Both the position numbers and the translations under genes were made by a program. A DNA stretch of 64,000 bases from Caballeronia sp. M1242. Its GTDB lineage: Bacteria; Pseudomonadota; Gammaproteobacteria; Burkholderiales; Burkholderiaceae. This document shows positions 7,035 to 16,096 of the stretch, piece after piece. The stretch covers positions 558,001 through 622,000 of the forward strand of contig NZ_CP071130.1 of NCBI RefSeq assembly GCF_017220215.1. The letters are read 5' to 3'. Below the pieces are notes generated by a model. That model searched no databases. It was not told where the DNA came from and saw only the letters and a list, made by a program, of their open reading frames with translations. Positions within the stretch are counted from its first letter, which is position 1. Each line of letters begins with the position of its first letter.

Positions 7035-8293
7035 GAACCGAATATGCGGTTGCGGCTGCGGCAGGCGCGGCTCGCGCCGAGAGGCAAAAGCTCGTGGTGG
7101 TCGGCAACGGCATGGCCGGCATGCGCACCGTCGAAGAGTTGCTGAAGATCGCGCCCGAGCTGTACGACATCACCGTGTTCGGTGCCGAACCTCACGGCAA
7201 CTACAACCGCATCATGCTTTCGCCGGTGCTCGCCGGTGAAAAGAGCATCGACGACATCGTCATCAACACGCGCGAATGGTACGACGCGAATGGCATCACG
7301 CTGCATGCGGGCGATGCGGTCGTCGAAATCGATCGTGCGCGCCGTATCGTACGCTCCGAGAAGGGACGCGAGGCCCGATACGACCGCTTGCTGATCGCGA
7401 CCGGATCGACGCCGTTCGTGATTCCCGTGCCGGGGCGCGATCTTGAAGGCGTCATCGCGTTTCGAGACATTCAGGATGTCGAAACAATGCGCGAGGCCGC
7501 GCGTCATCATCGGCGTGCCGTTGTCATCGGTGGCGGACTGCTCGGACTCGAAGCGGCGAACGGGTTGCAGCGGCAGGGCATGTCCGTGACCGTCGTGCAT
7601 GCGAGCGATAGCCTGATGGATCGGCAACTCGACGCGAGTGCGTCCGCGTTGCTCAAGCGTTCGCTCGAAGCAAAGGGCCTGTGCTTTGCGATGGCCGCGC
7701 AAACCACCGAGATCGTCGGCGAGGAACGCGTGCGTGCCGTGCGTTTTGCCGACGGCACGGAGATCGAGGCTGACCTCGTCGTGATGACCGCCGGCGTGCG
7801 CCCGAATATCGCGCTGGCGAAGGCTTCGGGTCTGCACTGCGATCGCGCGATCGTCGTGGACGATACGCTGCAAACGTTCGATCCGCGCGTGTATGCGGTC
7901 GGCGAATGCGTGCAGCATCGCTCGGCCACGTTCGGTCTGGTCGCGCCGATCTGGGATCAGGCGCGCGTGGCCGGCGCGCATCTCGCAGGCGCGGGGCATC
8001 GGCGTTACGTGCAGCGTGCAACCGCGACGAAGCTGAAAGTGACCGGCGTAGACCTGTATTCCGCAGGCGATCTAATCGGTGGCGAAGGCAGCGAAGATCT
8101 CGTGCTGCGCGACCCGCGCCGCGGCGTGTACAAGCGACTCGTGCTGCAAGCGGGCCGCGTCATCGGCACGGTCCTGTATGGCGACGTGAAGGACGGCGGC
8201 TGGTACTTCGATCTGATTCAGAGCGGCACGGATGTTTCGCGCTATCGCGACCGATTGTTGTTCGGCAAGACACTTTGCGAAGGGGCCGCATGA
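7031..8293 (+). CDS. FAD/NAD(P)H-dependent oxidoreductase, probable nitrate reductase electron-transfer subunit
   Basis: 420 aa from the ATG at 7031, translationally coupled to nirD. The N-terminal KLVVVGNGMAGMRTVEELL and the central VVIGGGLLGLEAANGLQ are the two dinucleotide-binding motifs of the NirB-N-terminus/rubredoxin-reductase family. GVRPNIALAKASGL and YAVGECVQH are also typical. It is homologous to the flavin half of NirB but stands alone. It also overlaps the nitrate reductase gene by four bases (ATGA at 8290-8293), so the likely job is passing electrons from NADH to NasA. In Klebsiella and Bacillus the equivalent roles are filled by NasC and NasB, so no symbol is given. Confidence 0.82.
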   Translation: MRTEYAVAAAAGAARAERQKLVVVGNGMAGMRTVEELLKIAPELYDITVFGAEPHGNYNRIMLSPVLAGEKSIDDIVINTREWYDANGITLHAGDAVVEIDRARRIVRSEKGREARYDRLLIATGSTPFVIPVPGRDLEGVIAFRDIQDVETMREAARHHRRAVVIGGGLLGLEAANGLQRQGMSVTVVHASDSLMDRQLDASASALLKRSLEAKGLCFAMAAQTTEIVGEERVRAVRFADGTEIEADLVVMTAGVRPNIALAKASGLHCDRAIVVDDTLQTFDPRVYAVGECVQHRSATFGLVAPIWDQARVAGAHLAGAGHRRYVQRATATKLKVTGVDLYSAGDLIGGEGSEDLVLRDPRRGVYKRLVLQAGRVIGTVLYGDVKDGGWYFDLIQSGTDVSRYRDRLLFGKTLCEGAA

Positions 8294-11037
8294 GTAGCAT
8301 CGACATCATTCCCATCACGCGCGCCGATCCGGTCGGCGTACGCACGACATGCCCTTATTGCGGCGTGGGATGCGGCGTCGTCGCGACACGGCGCACGCCG
8401 GTCGACGTTGCGATTGCAGGCGACGAAGCGCATCCGTCGAACTTCGGCCGTCTATGCGTGAAAGGCTCGGCGCTCGGCGATACGGTCGGCCTCGAAGGGC
8501 GGCTGCTGCATCCAAAGCTGCGCGACAAGGCGACGGGCGAGCTCAGCGACGTGTCGTGGGACGATGCGATCGGCACGGTGGCGAGCGGCTTTGCGCGGAT
8601 TATCGCCGAACACGGGGCCGATGCCGTCGCGTTCTATGTGTCCGGGCAACTGCTGACCGAGGACTACTACGTCGCGAACAAGCTCATGAAGGGCTATATC
8701 GGCAGCGCGAACATCGATACGAATTCGCGGCTCTGCATGTCGTCGTCGGTGGCGGGGCACAAGCGCGCATTCGGCGAAGACCTGGTGCCGATGAACTACG
8801 AAGACCTCGAACTCGCGGACCTGATCGTGCTCGTCGGATCGAACACGGCGTGGTGCCATCCGATCCTTTTTCAGCGCATGATGAAGGTGAAGGAAGCGCG
8901 GCCGGACGTGAAGATCGTCGTGATCGATCCGCGCTACACCGCGACGTGCGAGATGGCGGACCTGCATCTCCCATTGAAACCCGGCAGCGACGTCCGGCTT
9001 TTCAACGGACTGTTGGCGTTTCTCGCGGCGCATGGCGCAACGGATGCCGCGTTCGTCGACGCTCATACCGATGGCTACGACGCGGCGCTTTCGGCAGCGG
9101 GAGCCGCGGACATCGAACAAGTGGCGCGCGACTGCAAGGCGGATGCGCACGACCTGCTCGCGTTCTATCGACTCTTCACGCGCACCGAGCGTGTCGTCAC
9201 GGTCTATTCGCAAGGCGTCAATCAATCGAGCGCGGGAACGGACAAGGTCAACAGCATCATCAACTGTCATCTGGCGACGGGGCGCATCGGCAAGCCGGGC
9301 ATGGGACCTTTCTCGTTCACGGGCCAGCCCAATGCGATGGGCGGCCGCGAAGTCGGCGGCCTCGCCAACACCCTCGCCGCGCATCTCGAACTGGATAACG
9401 CGATGCACCGCGACACGGTGCAGACGTTCTGGTCTTCGCCACGCATGGCTGCGCGCTTGGGTCTGAAAGCCGTCGAACTGTTTGACGCCATCGAAACGGG
9501 CCGCGTGAAGGCAGTGTGGATCATGGGCACGAATCCGGTGGTGAGTCTGCCCGACGGCGATCGCGTCAAGCGGGCGCTCGACAAGTGCGAACTGGTCGTC
9601 GTATCGGACATCATCGAGAAGACGGACACCAATGCCTTCGCGCATGTGCTGTTGCCCGCGCTCGGATGGGGCGAGAAGGAAGGAACGGTGACCAACTCGG
9701 AACGGCGCATCTCGCGTCAACGCGCGTTTCTGCCCGCGCCGGGACAAGCGCGTGCCGACTGGCGCATCATCTGCGATGTCGCGCGGCGCATGGGCTTCGA
9801 TGGTTTCGACTTCGACGCGCCGCACGAGATTTTCGATGAGCACGCGCGTCTTTCCTCGTATCGCAACGATGCGGGAAGCGGCGTGTATCGCGCATTCGAT
9901 ATTGGCGGGCTGAGCGATCTGACACGCGAGCAGTTCGATGCACTGGAGCCGGTGCAATGGCCGCTTCCTGCCACGAAAGCCGCCAGCAGCACGCGCTTAT
10001 TCGAAACGGGCCGGTTCAGTCATGCGGACGGCCGCGCGCGTTTCATCGCAACGCCGCCGCGCGCGCCCGTCAATGCGGCTGACAGCGAATATCCGTTCGT
10101 GCTCAATACCGGACGCGTGCGCGACCAGTGGCACACGATGACGCGTACGGGTCGTTCAGCAAAGCTCGCAGGACATATCAGCGAGTCGTTCCTCGACATG
10201 CATCCGCAAGACGCGCTCGCATGCGGCGTGCGTGAAGGCGAACTGGCGCGGATCACGAGCCGCTGGGGTTCGATGATCGCTCGCGTGCAACACAGCGGCG
10301 GCATGCAGCGCGGCAGCGTCTTCGTGCCGATTCACTGGAACGACCAAGTAGCATCGGATGCGCGCGTGGGCGCAGTAGTGAATCCCGTTGTCGATCCGGT
10401 GTCGGGCGAGCCCGAGTTCAAGCATACGCCCGTGGCCGTCGAGAAATTCCATGTGACGTGGCACGGTTTCTCGCTTTCGCGCAGCACGCCGGTGCTCGAT
10501 TCGGTCACGCACTGGACGCGCGTTCATGGCGACCGTTTCATGCGTTATGAACTCGCAGGACGCAATCGCTTCGATGCGTCGCATGACAATCATCACGACT
10601 GGGCGCGCGCGTTTCTCGGCGTCGACGATCCGCACGCCGACTGGATCGAGTATGAAGACAAGAGCGCGGGCGTGTATCGCGCGGCGCATGTGGTGAACGA
10701 TCGCATCGAGAGTTGCGTGTTCATCAGCGAGCGCCCGGACCTGCCGGCGCGCGCATGGCTCGCGAGTCTCTTCGATAAGGAGCGTCTGAGCGATGAAGAC
10801 CGCGCGAGCCTCTTGCTCGGTCAAGCCATCGGCAAGGGCGAGGATACGGGACCGACGGTGTGCTCGTGCTTCGGCGTGGGCCGCAAAACGATCTGCAACG
10901 CGATCCGCGAGAAAGGGCTGAAAACAGCGGCGCAAGTCACCGCCTGCGTGAAGGCGGGCGGCAATTGCGGGTCGTGCGTGCCGGAGTTGAAGAAGCTCAT
11001 CGTGGAGACAGAGATGGCACAACTGAGCGTCGGTTGA
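8290..11037 (+). CDS. nasA: Assimilatory nitrate reductase catalytic subunit with C-terminal [2Fe-2S] domain
   Basis: 915 aa from the ATG at 8290. Cysteines C21, C24, C28 and C56 (CPYCGVGC ... GRLCVKG) bind the N-terminal [4Fe-4S] cluster. The molybdopterin-binding core follows (YVSGQLLTEDYYVANKLMKG, IMGTNPVVSLPDGD) and then a molydopterin dinucleotide-binding C-lobe. A BFD-like [2Fe-2S] domain closes the protein, with C858, C860, C893 and C896. This is the cytoplasmic bis-MGD enzyme that reduces nitrate to nitrite. It is the last gene of the operon and ends 13 bp before a convergent sensor-kinase gene. Confidence 0.94.
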   Translation: MSSIDIIPITRADPVGVRTTCPYCGVGCGVVATRRTPVDVAIAGDEAHPSNFGRLCVKGSALGDTVGLEGRLLHPKLRDKATGELSDVSWDDAIGTVASGFARIIAEHGADAVAFYVSGQLLTEDYYVANKLMKGYIGSANIDTNSRLCMSSSVAGHKRAFGEDLVPMNYEDLELADLIVLVGSNTAWCHPILFQRMMKVKEARPDVKIVVIDPRYTATCEMADLHLPLKPGSDVRLFNGLLAFLAAHGATDAAFVDAHTDGYDAALSAAGAADIEQVARDCKADAHDLLAFYRLFTRTERVVTVYSQGVNQSSAGTDKVNSIINCHLATGRIGKPGMGPFSFTGQPNAMGGREVGGLANTLAAHLELDNAMHRDTVQTFWSSPRMAARLGLKAVELFDAIETGRVKAVWIMGTNPVVSLPDGDRVKRALDKCELVVVSDIIEKTDTNAFAHVLLPALGWGEKEGTVTNSERRISRQRAFLPAPGQARADWRIICDVARRMGFDGFDFDAPHEIFDEHARLSSYRNDAGSGVYRAFDIGGLSDLTREQFDALEPVQWPLPATKAASSTRLFETGRFSHADGRARFIATPPRAPVNAADSEYPFVLNTGRVRDQWHTMTRTGRSAKLAGHISESFLDMHPQDALACGVREGELARITSRWGSMIARVQHSGGMQRGSVFVPIHWNDQVASDARVGAVVNPVVDPVSGEPEFKHTPVAVEKFHVTWHGFSLSRSTPVLDSVTHWTRVHGDRFMRYELAGRNRFDASHDNHHDWARAFLGVDDPHADWIEYEDKSAGVYRAAHVVNDRIESCVFISERPDLPARAWLASLFDKERLSDEDRASLLLGQAIGKGEDTGPTVCSCFGVGRKTICNAIREKGLKTAAQVTACVKAGGNCGSCVPELKKLIVETEMAQLSVG

Positions 11038-11050
11038 CCGCTTGCCTCGA

Positions 11051-12592
11051 CTATCCGGCGGGCCGCACGCCGATCTTGCCTTCGCGCGTGTGCGATGACT
11101 GCGGCGCGCCGTTCTTCGCGAGGGCATGCGCGGTGCCGTGCATGCGTAGATCTTGCATCGGCCGTTCGTCGTTGCCGAAGCGCGCGACGGAGAACGCGAA
11201 TGTATTGATGCCGTTCTCGCTCGTGGCCGACACCGTGCCGCGATGCATCTCCGCGACCGCTTTCACGATGGCAAGCCCGAGCCCGTGATTTTCGCGGCTA
11301 TTCGTTCGCGAACTCTCCGCGCGATAGAAGCGGTCGAACAAATGTTCCATGATGTGCGGCGCAATCGGCTCGCCGGGATTGGCGACGGCTATGCTCACGC
11401 GTGTCTGCTCGCGCTTGATCGACACCGATATGGTCGCGCCCGGCGCGCAATGCTGAATCGCGTTCATCACGAGATTCGACAACGCGCGTCCGAATAGCGA
11501 TGTGTTCACGAAAGCCCGCGCATCTCCGCTCGATACCGCGCGCACGTGCGCTTCTTCGAGCGGAATCTCGAGGAAGTCCAGCGTGCGTTGCACTTCCGCG
11601 GCAAGCGACACTTCCACGAGGCCCGTCGCGCGTTCGCCCTGATCGGCGCGCGCGAGGAACAGCATGTCGTTGATGATCGCGCGCACGCGCTCGAATTCTT
11701 CCAGATTCGACTGCAACGTATGACGCAGTTCTTCTATCGGACGATCCCGCGTCAATGCTACTTCGGTCTGACCGATGAGAATGGTGACAGGCGTGCGCAA
11801 TTCGTGCGCGACATCGGCGTTGAATGCTTCGAGACGACCGTATGCATGATCGAGCCGTTCAAGCGCGCCGTTGAACGACTTCGCGAGGTCTTCCAGTTCG
11901 AGCGGCAACGAGCGCGTGTTCAGGCGTTGCGAGCGATTGTTCGGGCTCACGCTCTGTGCATCGCGTGTGAGCCGCGTGAGCGGCGCCAGCCCGAGCCGCG
12001 CGACCGAGTAACTCAGCAGCAATACAGCGACCGTCGCGAGCGCCGTCAGTGCGGCGAGCGCCACACCGAATACGCGCATGGTCCGCACGTTCGGCGAGCA
12101 ATCCACCGCGACGAAAAGCTGTAGCGGCGGACGGTCGGCGTTGGGCGGGATCGTGAGCGTGGTCATCAGCATGTCGTACGCGCGGCCTTCGGGCTTGAAG
12201 CGCGCATAGCCGCCGAGCACGCGCTTCGTGACGTGCCCCGCAGGCGGCGTGCCGTAGCTGAAGCGCGCGTCGTTGCTCGTCACTGCGAAAAGCGTGGAGC
12301 CATCGCGCGGCGTGATATCCGCGAGCTTCTCTTTCGCGATCTTCCACTTGTCCGCGTTGGACACATGGGTGACGATGAGCCGCGCAATCTCGGCGCGGTT
12401 ATCGAGCGAATCGCGCAAGTGCTGTTCGAGCTGCACGCGAAGCACGAGAAATAGCCCCGAGCCCACGAGCGAGAATACGAACAGCGCGACGAGCGCGAAC
12501 ATGACCGCGAGCCGCCGCGCGATTGAACGCTGCGAACGCGGCAGATTCTGTGCGTTCGATCCCTCGTGCGATGCTGCCCACGGAACGTTCAT
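11051..12592 (-). CDS. Heavy-metal-type sensor histidine kinase
   Basis: 513 aa, membrane bound. It has an N-terminal hydrophobic segment (MFALVALFVFSLVGSGLFLVL), a periplasmic sensor part, a second segment near residues 175-195 (LAALTALATVAVLLLSYSVA), then HAMP. The phosphoacceptor H263 sits in VAHELRTPVTIL, and the ATPase G-box GLGLAIVKAVAEMH is near the end. The architecture matches the CusS/IrlS (heavy metal sensor kinase) family of about 460-510 aa. Its start overlaps the response regulator stop by four bases. It sits at the end of an RND efflux locus and probably controls it. The true ligand is unknown. Confidence 0.85.
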   Translation of the reverse strand: MNVPWAASHEGSNAQNLPRSQRSIARRLAVMFALVALFVFSLVGSGLFLVLRVQLEQHLRDSLDNRAEIARLIVTHVSNADKWKIAKEKLADITPRDGSTLFAVTSNDARFSYGTPPAGHVTKRVLGGYARFKPEGRAYDMLMTTLTIPPNADRPPLQLFVAVDCSPNVRTMRVFGVALAALTALATVAVLLLSYSVARLGLAPLTRLTRDAQSVSPNNRSQRLNTRSLPLELEDLAKSFNGALERLDHAYGRLEAFNADVAHELRTPVTILIGQTEVALTRDRPIEELRHTLQSNLEEFERVRAIINDMLFLARADQGERATGLVEVSLAAEVQRTLDFLEIPLEEAHVRAVSSGDARAFVNTSLFGRALSNLVMNAIQHCAPGATISVSIKREQTRVSIAVANPGEPIAPHIMEHLFDRFYRAESSRTNSRENHGLGLAIVKAVAEMHRGTVSATSENGINTFAFSVARFGNDERPMQDLRMHGTAHALAKNGAPQSSHTREGKIGVRPAG

Positions 12593-13302
12593 GATGGCCT
12601 CGCGTCTTCCCTCGTGTCACGTGCATCGCGCGGCTCGCGCACTTCGAGCACATAGCCCATGCCGCGCACCGTATGCAGCAGCTTCGTGCGAAACGGTCCG
12701 TCGAGTTTCGCGCGCAAGCGTTTGATCGCGGTCTCGACCACGTTCGTATGGCTTTCGAAATCCACTTCCCATACGAGCTCGGTGATCGCCGTCTTCGACA
12801 GGATATCGCCGTGACGACGCGCGAGCACGCTCAAAAGCTGAAACTCCTTCGCGGTCAGATCAAGGCGCACGCCGTCGCGGGTCGCGCGTCGTCCGATCAG
12901 ATCGACGTAAAGATCTCCGACCGAAATCAGCGTGGATTCCTGCGCGCGCGTGCGCCGCGCAAGCGCATGCAGCCGCTCGACGAGTTCCAGAAAAGAGAAC
13001 GGCTTCGTGAGGTAGTCGTCTGCGCCTTCGCGCAGTCCGCGCACGCGGTCATTGATGTGATCGCGTGCGGTGAGCATGATGACCGGCGTCGACTTCTGCA
13101 TGCGCAACGCCTTGAGCACGGCGAAGCCGTCGCGCCGCGGCAGCATCACGTCGAGCACGATCACGTCGTAGTCGTATTCGACGGCGAGATGCGTGCCTTC
13201 TTCGCCATCCATCGCGACATCGACGACCCATCCTTGCTCGGTCAGGCCGGAACGCAGGTAATCGACCACCTTGTGTTCGTCTTCCACTATCAGGACTTTC
13301 AT
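12589..13302 (-). CDS. OmpR/PhoB-family response regulator of the RND efflux locus
   Basis: 237 aa. Receiver domain with acidic pocket E7/D8, phosphoacceptor D51 (VIVLDVMLPRRDG) and K103-region TKPF. The C-terminal winged helix (LTAKEFQLLSVLARRHGDILSK ... HTNVVETAIKRLRAKLD) is typical of the CopR/CusR/IrlR class. It is coupled to the kinase gene downstream and begins 47 bp after the end of the outer-membrane factor gene, so it may be transcribed with the efflux genes or from the short gap. Confidence 0.88.
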   Translation of the reverse strand: MKVLIVEDEHKVVDYLRSGLTEQGWVVDVAMDGEEGTHLAVEYDYDVIVLDVMLPRRDGFAVLKALRMQKSTPVIMLTARDHINDRVRGLREGADDYLTKPFSFLELVERLHALARRTRAQESTLISVGDLYVDLIGRRATRDGVRLDLTAKEFQLLSVLARRHGDILSKTAITELVWEVDFESHTNVVETAIKRLRAKLDGPFRTKLLHTVRGMGYVLEVREPRDARDTREDARPS

Positions 13303-13349
13303 GCCTGCACCTGTGTGTTCAGTGTGTGCTTATTGTGTCGCGGCTGTTC

Positions 13350-14801
13350 TCACTTGGCCCGCGCATCGGCGACATCTTGCGTCTGCGCCGGCTCGCTCAC
13401 ATCCCATCCGCCGCCCAATGCCTTCACGAGTGAGACCGATACCGTATGCTGCTGGCCGCGAATCTGCACGTCCTGCCGCTCGCTCGTGAGCAACTGCTGC
13501 TGCGCCGTGATGACATCGAGATAGGCGACGAGGCCGCCGGAATAGCGGTCATTCGCAAGCGAGAGCAGACGCTGCGCATCCATCACGGCGGCATGAGACT
13601 GCTTCGCTGCGCCATCCAGCACGGAGAGCCCGACGATGCCATCCTGTACTTGCTGGAACGCGTTCAACACGGTCTGACGATAGTTCGCTTCGGTTGCGCG
13701 ATACCCCTCGCTCGCGAATGCGACCGCCGCCGAGCGACGGCCGCCATCGAACACGACCTGGCTCGCCATCGTGCCGATGGTCCACAAGAGACTCGGCGCA
13801 GAGATCAGGCTCGTGAGCGCGGTGCTTTCCCAGCCGATGGAGCCGTGCAACGTGAGGCTCGGAAAGAACGCGGCCTTCGCGACGCCGATCTGCGCGTTGG
13901 CGGCGGCCATCGCGCGTTCCGCGGACGCGACATCGGGTCTGCGTTGCAGCACGTCGCTCGGCACGCCGAGCGGTATCGGCGGAATCGGGCCTTCATCGAC
14001 CTTCGAGGCAATCGAGAACTGTGGCGCGGGCGTGCCGACCAGCGCGGCGATCGCATGCTCGTATTGCGCGCGCTGATTGAGCAGCAGTTGCGCTTGCACA
14101 CGCGTCGAATCGAGTTGCGATTGCTGTTGCAACACATCGAGGCCGGATACCGCGCCGAGACTGTGCTGTGTGTTCACGTAGTCGAGCGCCTTCTCCTGCA
14201 ACTGCACCGAGCGATTGAGCACGTCGATTTCCGCATCGAGTTCGCGCATCGAGAAGTAAGCGCTCGCGAGATCGGTGGTCAAGATTAGACGCGCGTTGGC
14301 GAGGTCATCGCGCGTCTGGTCTTCCGATGCCTGCGCGCTTTCCACTTCGCGGCGAATGCGGCCGAAGAGATCGAGGTCGTAATCGACCGTGGGCGCGAGC
14401 TTGATATCGTTCTGCACGGTCGACATGCTCGGCGTGCTGTAGTTGTTCACCGGGCGATTGCGCGAGGTGCGCGTGCGTGCCGCTTGTGCGCCGAGATCCA
14501 CTTCGGGCAGCGCGAGCGATGACGTTTGCGCAAGTGTCGCGCGAGCCTGCTCGTAATGCGCGCTCGCGGCGGCGAGCGTCTGGTTCTGCGCGAGCGCCTG
14601 CGTTTCGAGTCCGTCGAGAATGTCGTCATTGAAGCCGCGCCACCAGTCGAGAGCAAGCGGCGCGTGCGAGGGCTCGCCCACGCGCCAGTACGAGTCCGTC
14701 TTCCATGTCGGCGGCGTCTCTGCAAGCGGGCGCTGATAGTCGGGGCCGACCGTGCAGGCGGCGAGCATCGACAGCAACGCGATAGAGGCGATGCGTCTCA
14801 T
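13350..14801 (-). CDS. RND efflux outer-membrane factor lipoprotein (NodT/OprM family)
   Basis: 483 aa. The N-terminus MRRIASIALLSMLAACTVGPDYQRP carries a lipobox (LAAC) with cysteine at residue 16 and the family hallmark TVGPDYQRP. Two TolC-like repeats follow (for example GVPSDVLQRRPDVASAERAMAAANAQIGVAKAAFFPSL). It forms the outer-membrane channel of the tripartite pump. Its start overlaps the stop of the membrane-fusion gene by four bases, so the two are translated together. Confidence 0.92.
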   Translation of the reverse strand: MRRIASIALLSMLAACTVGPDYQRPLAETPPTWKTDSYWRVGEPSHAPLALDWWRGFNDDILDGLETQALAQNQTLAAASAHYEQARATLAQTSSLALPEVDLGAQAARTRTSRNRPVNNYSTPSMSTVQNDIKLAPTVDYDLDLFGRIRREVESAQASEDQTRDDLANARLILTTDLASAYFSMRELDAEIDVLNRSVQLQEKALDYVNTQHSLGAVSGLDVLQQQSQLDSTRVQAQLLLNQRAQYEHAIAALVGTPAPQFSIASKVDEGPIPPIPLGVPSDVLQRRPDVASAERAMAAANAQIGVAKAAFFPSLTLHGSIGWESTALTSLISAPSLLWTIGTMASQVVFDGGRRSAAVAFASEGYRATEANYRQTVLNAFQQVQDGIVGLSVLDGAAKQSHAAVMDAQRLLSLANDRYSGGLVAYLDVITAQQQLLTSERQDVQIRGQQHTVSVSLVKALGGGWDVSEPAQTQDVADARAK

Positions 14802-16072
14802 GATGCGGCCTTCTTGTCGCTCGCCTGCTGCTCGGTTTGCTGCGGTTGTTGCTGCTGCTCGTGCTGCTGGCCTTGTTGCGGCGCGATCACGACATGATCG
14901 CCGTCCGCCACCGAGTCGCTCGGGTTGATGATGATCTTGTCGTTCGCTTCGATGCCGCTCTCGATTTCCAGCGTCTGCCCGAGGTCCTGCGCGATGACGA
15001 TCTTGTGCAGATGCACGTGTCCGCTCGAATCGACGACGGCCAGGCGCGGACCTTCCGAGCGAAACAGCAACGCATTGCCGGGAACGATCAGACGCGCGTG
15101 CGCGACGGACGGCACCGCGACCTGCACATACGCACCGGGGCGCAGACGTCCATCGGCATTGGGCAGCGTCACTTCGATTTGCAGCGAACGCGTGGGCACG
15201 TCGATCGCGCCGGAGATATGCGTGATCTTGCCGTGGAACTGTTGCCCGGGGAGCTCGGCTTGCGTGACGACCACCTGCTGCCCGACCGACACGTTCTGCG
15301 CGTAGGCCTGCGGCAGTTGCACATACACGCGCAACGGATCGGACTGCGCGAGCGCGAAGAGCGCACGACTCGCGCCACTGCCTGCATCGATGAGATCGCC
15401 GACATCGACATTGCGCTGCGTGACGACGCCGGCGAACGGCGCGACGATACGCTTGAACGATTCGAGCTGGCGCAGGCGCTTCACGTTGGCATCGGCTGCC
15501 GCGAGGTTGGCGACATCCTGGTTATAGGTGCTCTGGCGTTCATCCAGTTCCTGCTGGGAAACGGCATCGCGTTGGCGCAATTGCTTCCACCGTTCGAGCG
15601 ATGTCTTCGCGAGCCCGAGACTCGATGCGGTCTGGTCGCGTTGCGCGACGGCCTGCGCGAGTTCCTGATCGATCTCGGGCGTGTCGAGATCGGCGAGCAA
15701 TTGTCCCTGCTTCACGCGCGCGCCGATATCGACGTACCAGTGCAGCAGATAACCGGTTGCGCGCGCGTAGATCGGCGACTCGACGAAGCCGCGCAACGTG
15801 CCCGGCAGCGTGGTTTCGCCGCTGCCGTCTGTCTGTGTCGGCGACGCCACGTTGACGTATTGCTGCGCGTTCTGCTGCGTGCGCGTGGCGACCGAACGGC
15901 TATGCATGAGGTCGCTCACGACCGTGCGCGCGGCGCCTATCGCAAGCAGCGCGAGCACGATCACGATTGCAATCTTCGCGCGCTTCCATTCGAGGTTGCG
16001 CGGCGGCAACGCCGGGCCTTCGTCGGGATCGCGAGCGGGAATGGCCAGCGATGCGTGGTTCTTTTCAGTCAT
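14798..16072 (-). CDS. RND efflux membrane fusion protein
   Basis: 424 aa with a single N-terminal membrane anchor (KIAIVIVLALLAIGAARTVV). A lipoyl/biotinyl half (ATGYLLHWYVDIGARVKQGQLLADLDTPEIDQEL), an alpha-hairpin, the second lipoyl half (IVAPFAGVVTQRNVDVGDLI) and beta-barrel domains follow. The C-terminal tail is glutamine-rich. It bridges the inner-membrane pump and the outer-membrane factor. It is placed between them, 24 bp after the pump gene. The substrate cannot be told from sequence. Confidence 0.92.
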   Translation of the reverse strand: MTEKNHASLAIPARDPDEGPALPPRNLEWKRAKIAIVIVLALLAIGAARTVVSDLMHSRSVATRTQQNAQQYVNVASPTQTDGSGETTLPGTLRGFVESPIYARATGYLLHWYVDIGARVKQGQLLADLDTPEIDQELAQAVAQRDQTASSLGLAKTSLERWKQLRQRDAVSQQELDERQSTYNQDVANLAAADANVKRLRQLESFKRIVAPFAGVVTQRNVDVGDLIDAGSGASRALFALAQSDPLRVYVQLPQAYAQNVSVGQQVVVTQAELPGQQFHGKITHISGAIDVPTRSLQIEVTLPNADGRLRPGAYVQVAVPSVAHARLIVPGNALLFRSEGPRLAVVDSSGHVHLHKIVIAQDLGQTLEIESGIEANDKIIINPSDSVADGDHVVIAPQQGQQHEQQQQPQQTEQQASDKKAAS

Positions 16073-16096
16073 GTTCGGCTTCGGGCGTGATGCGGT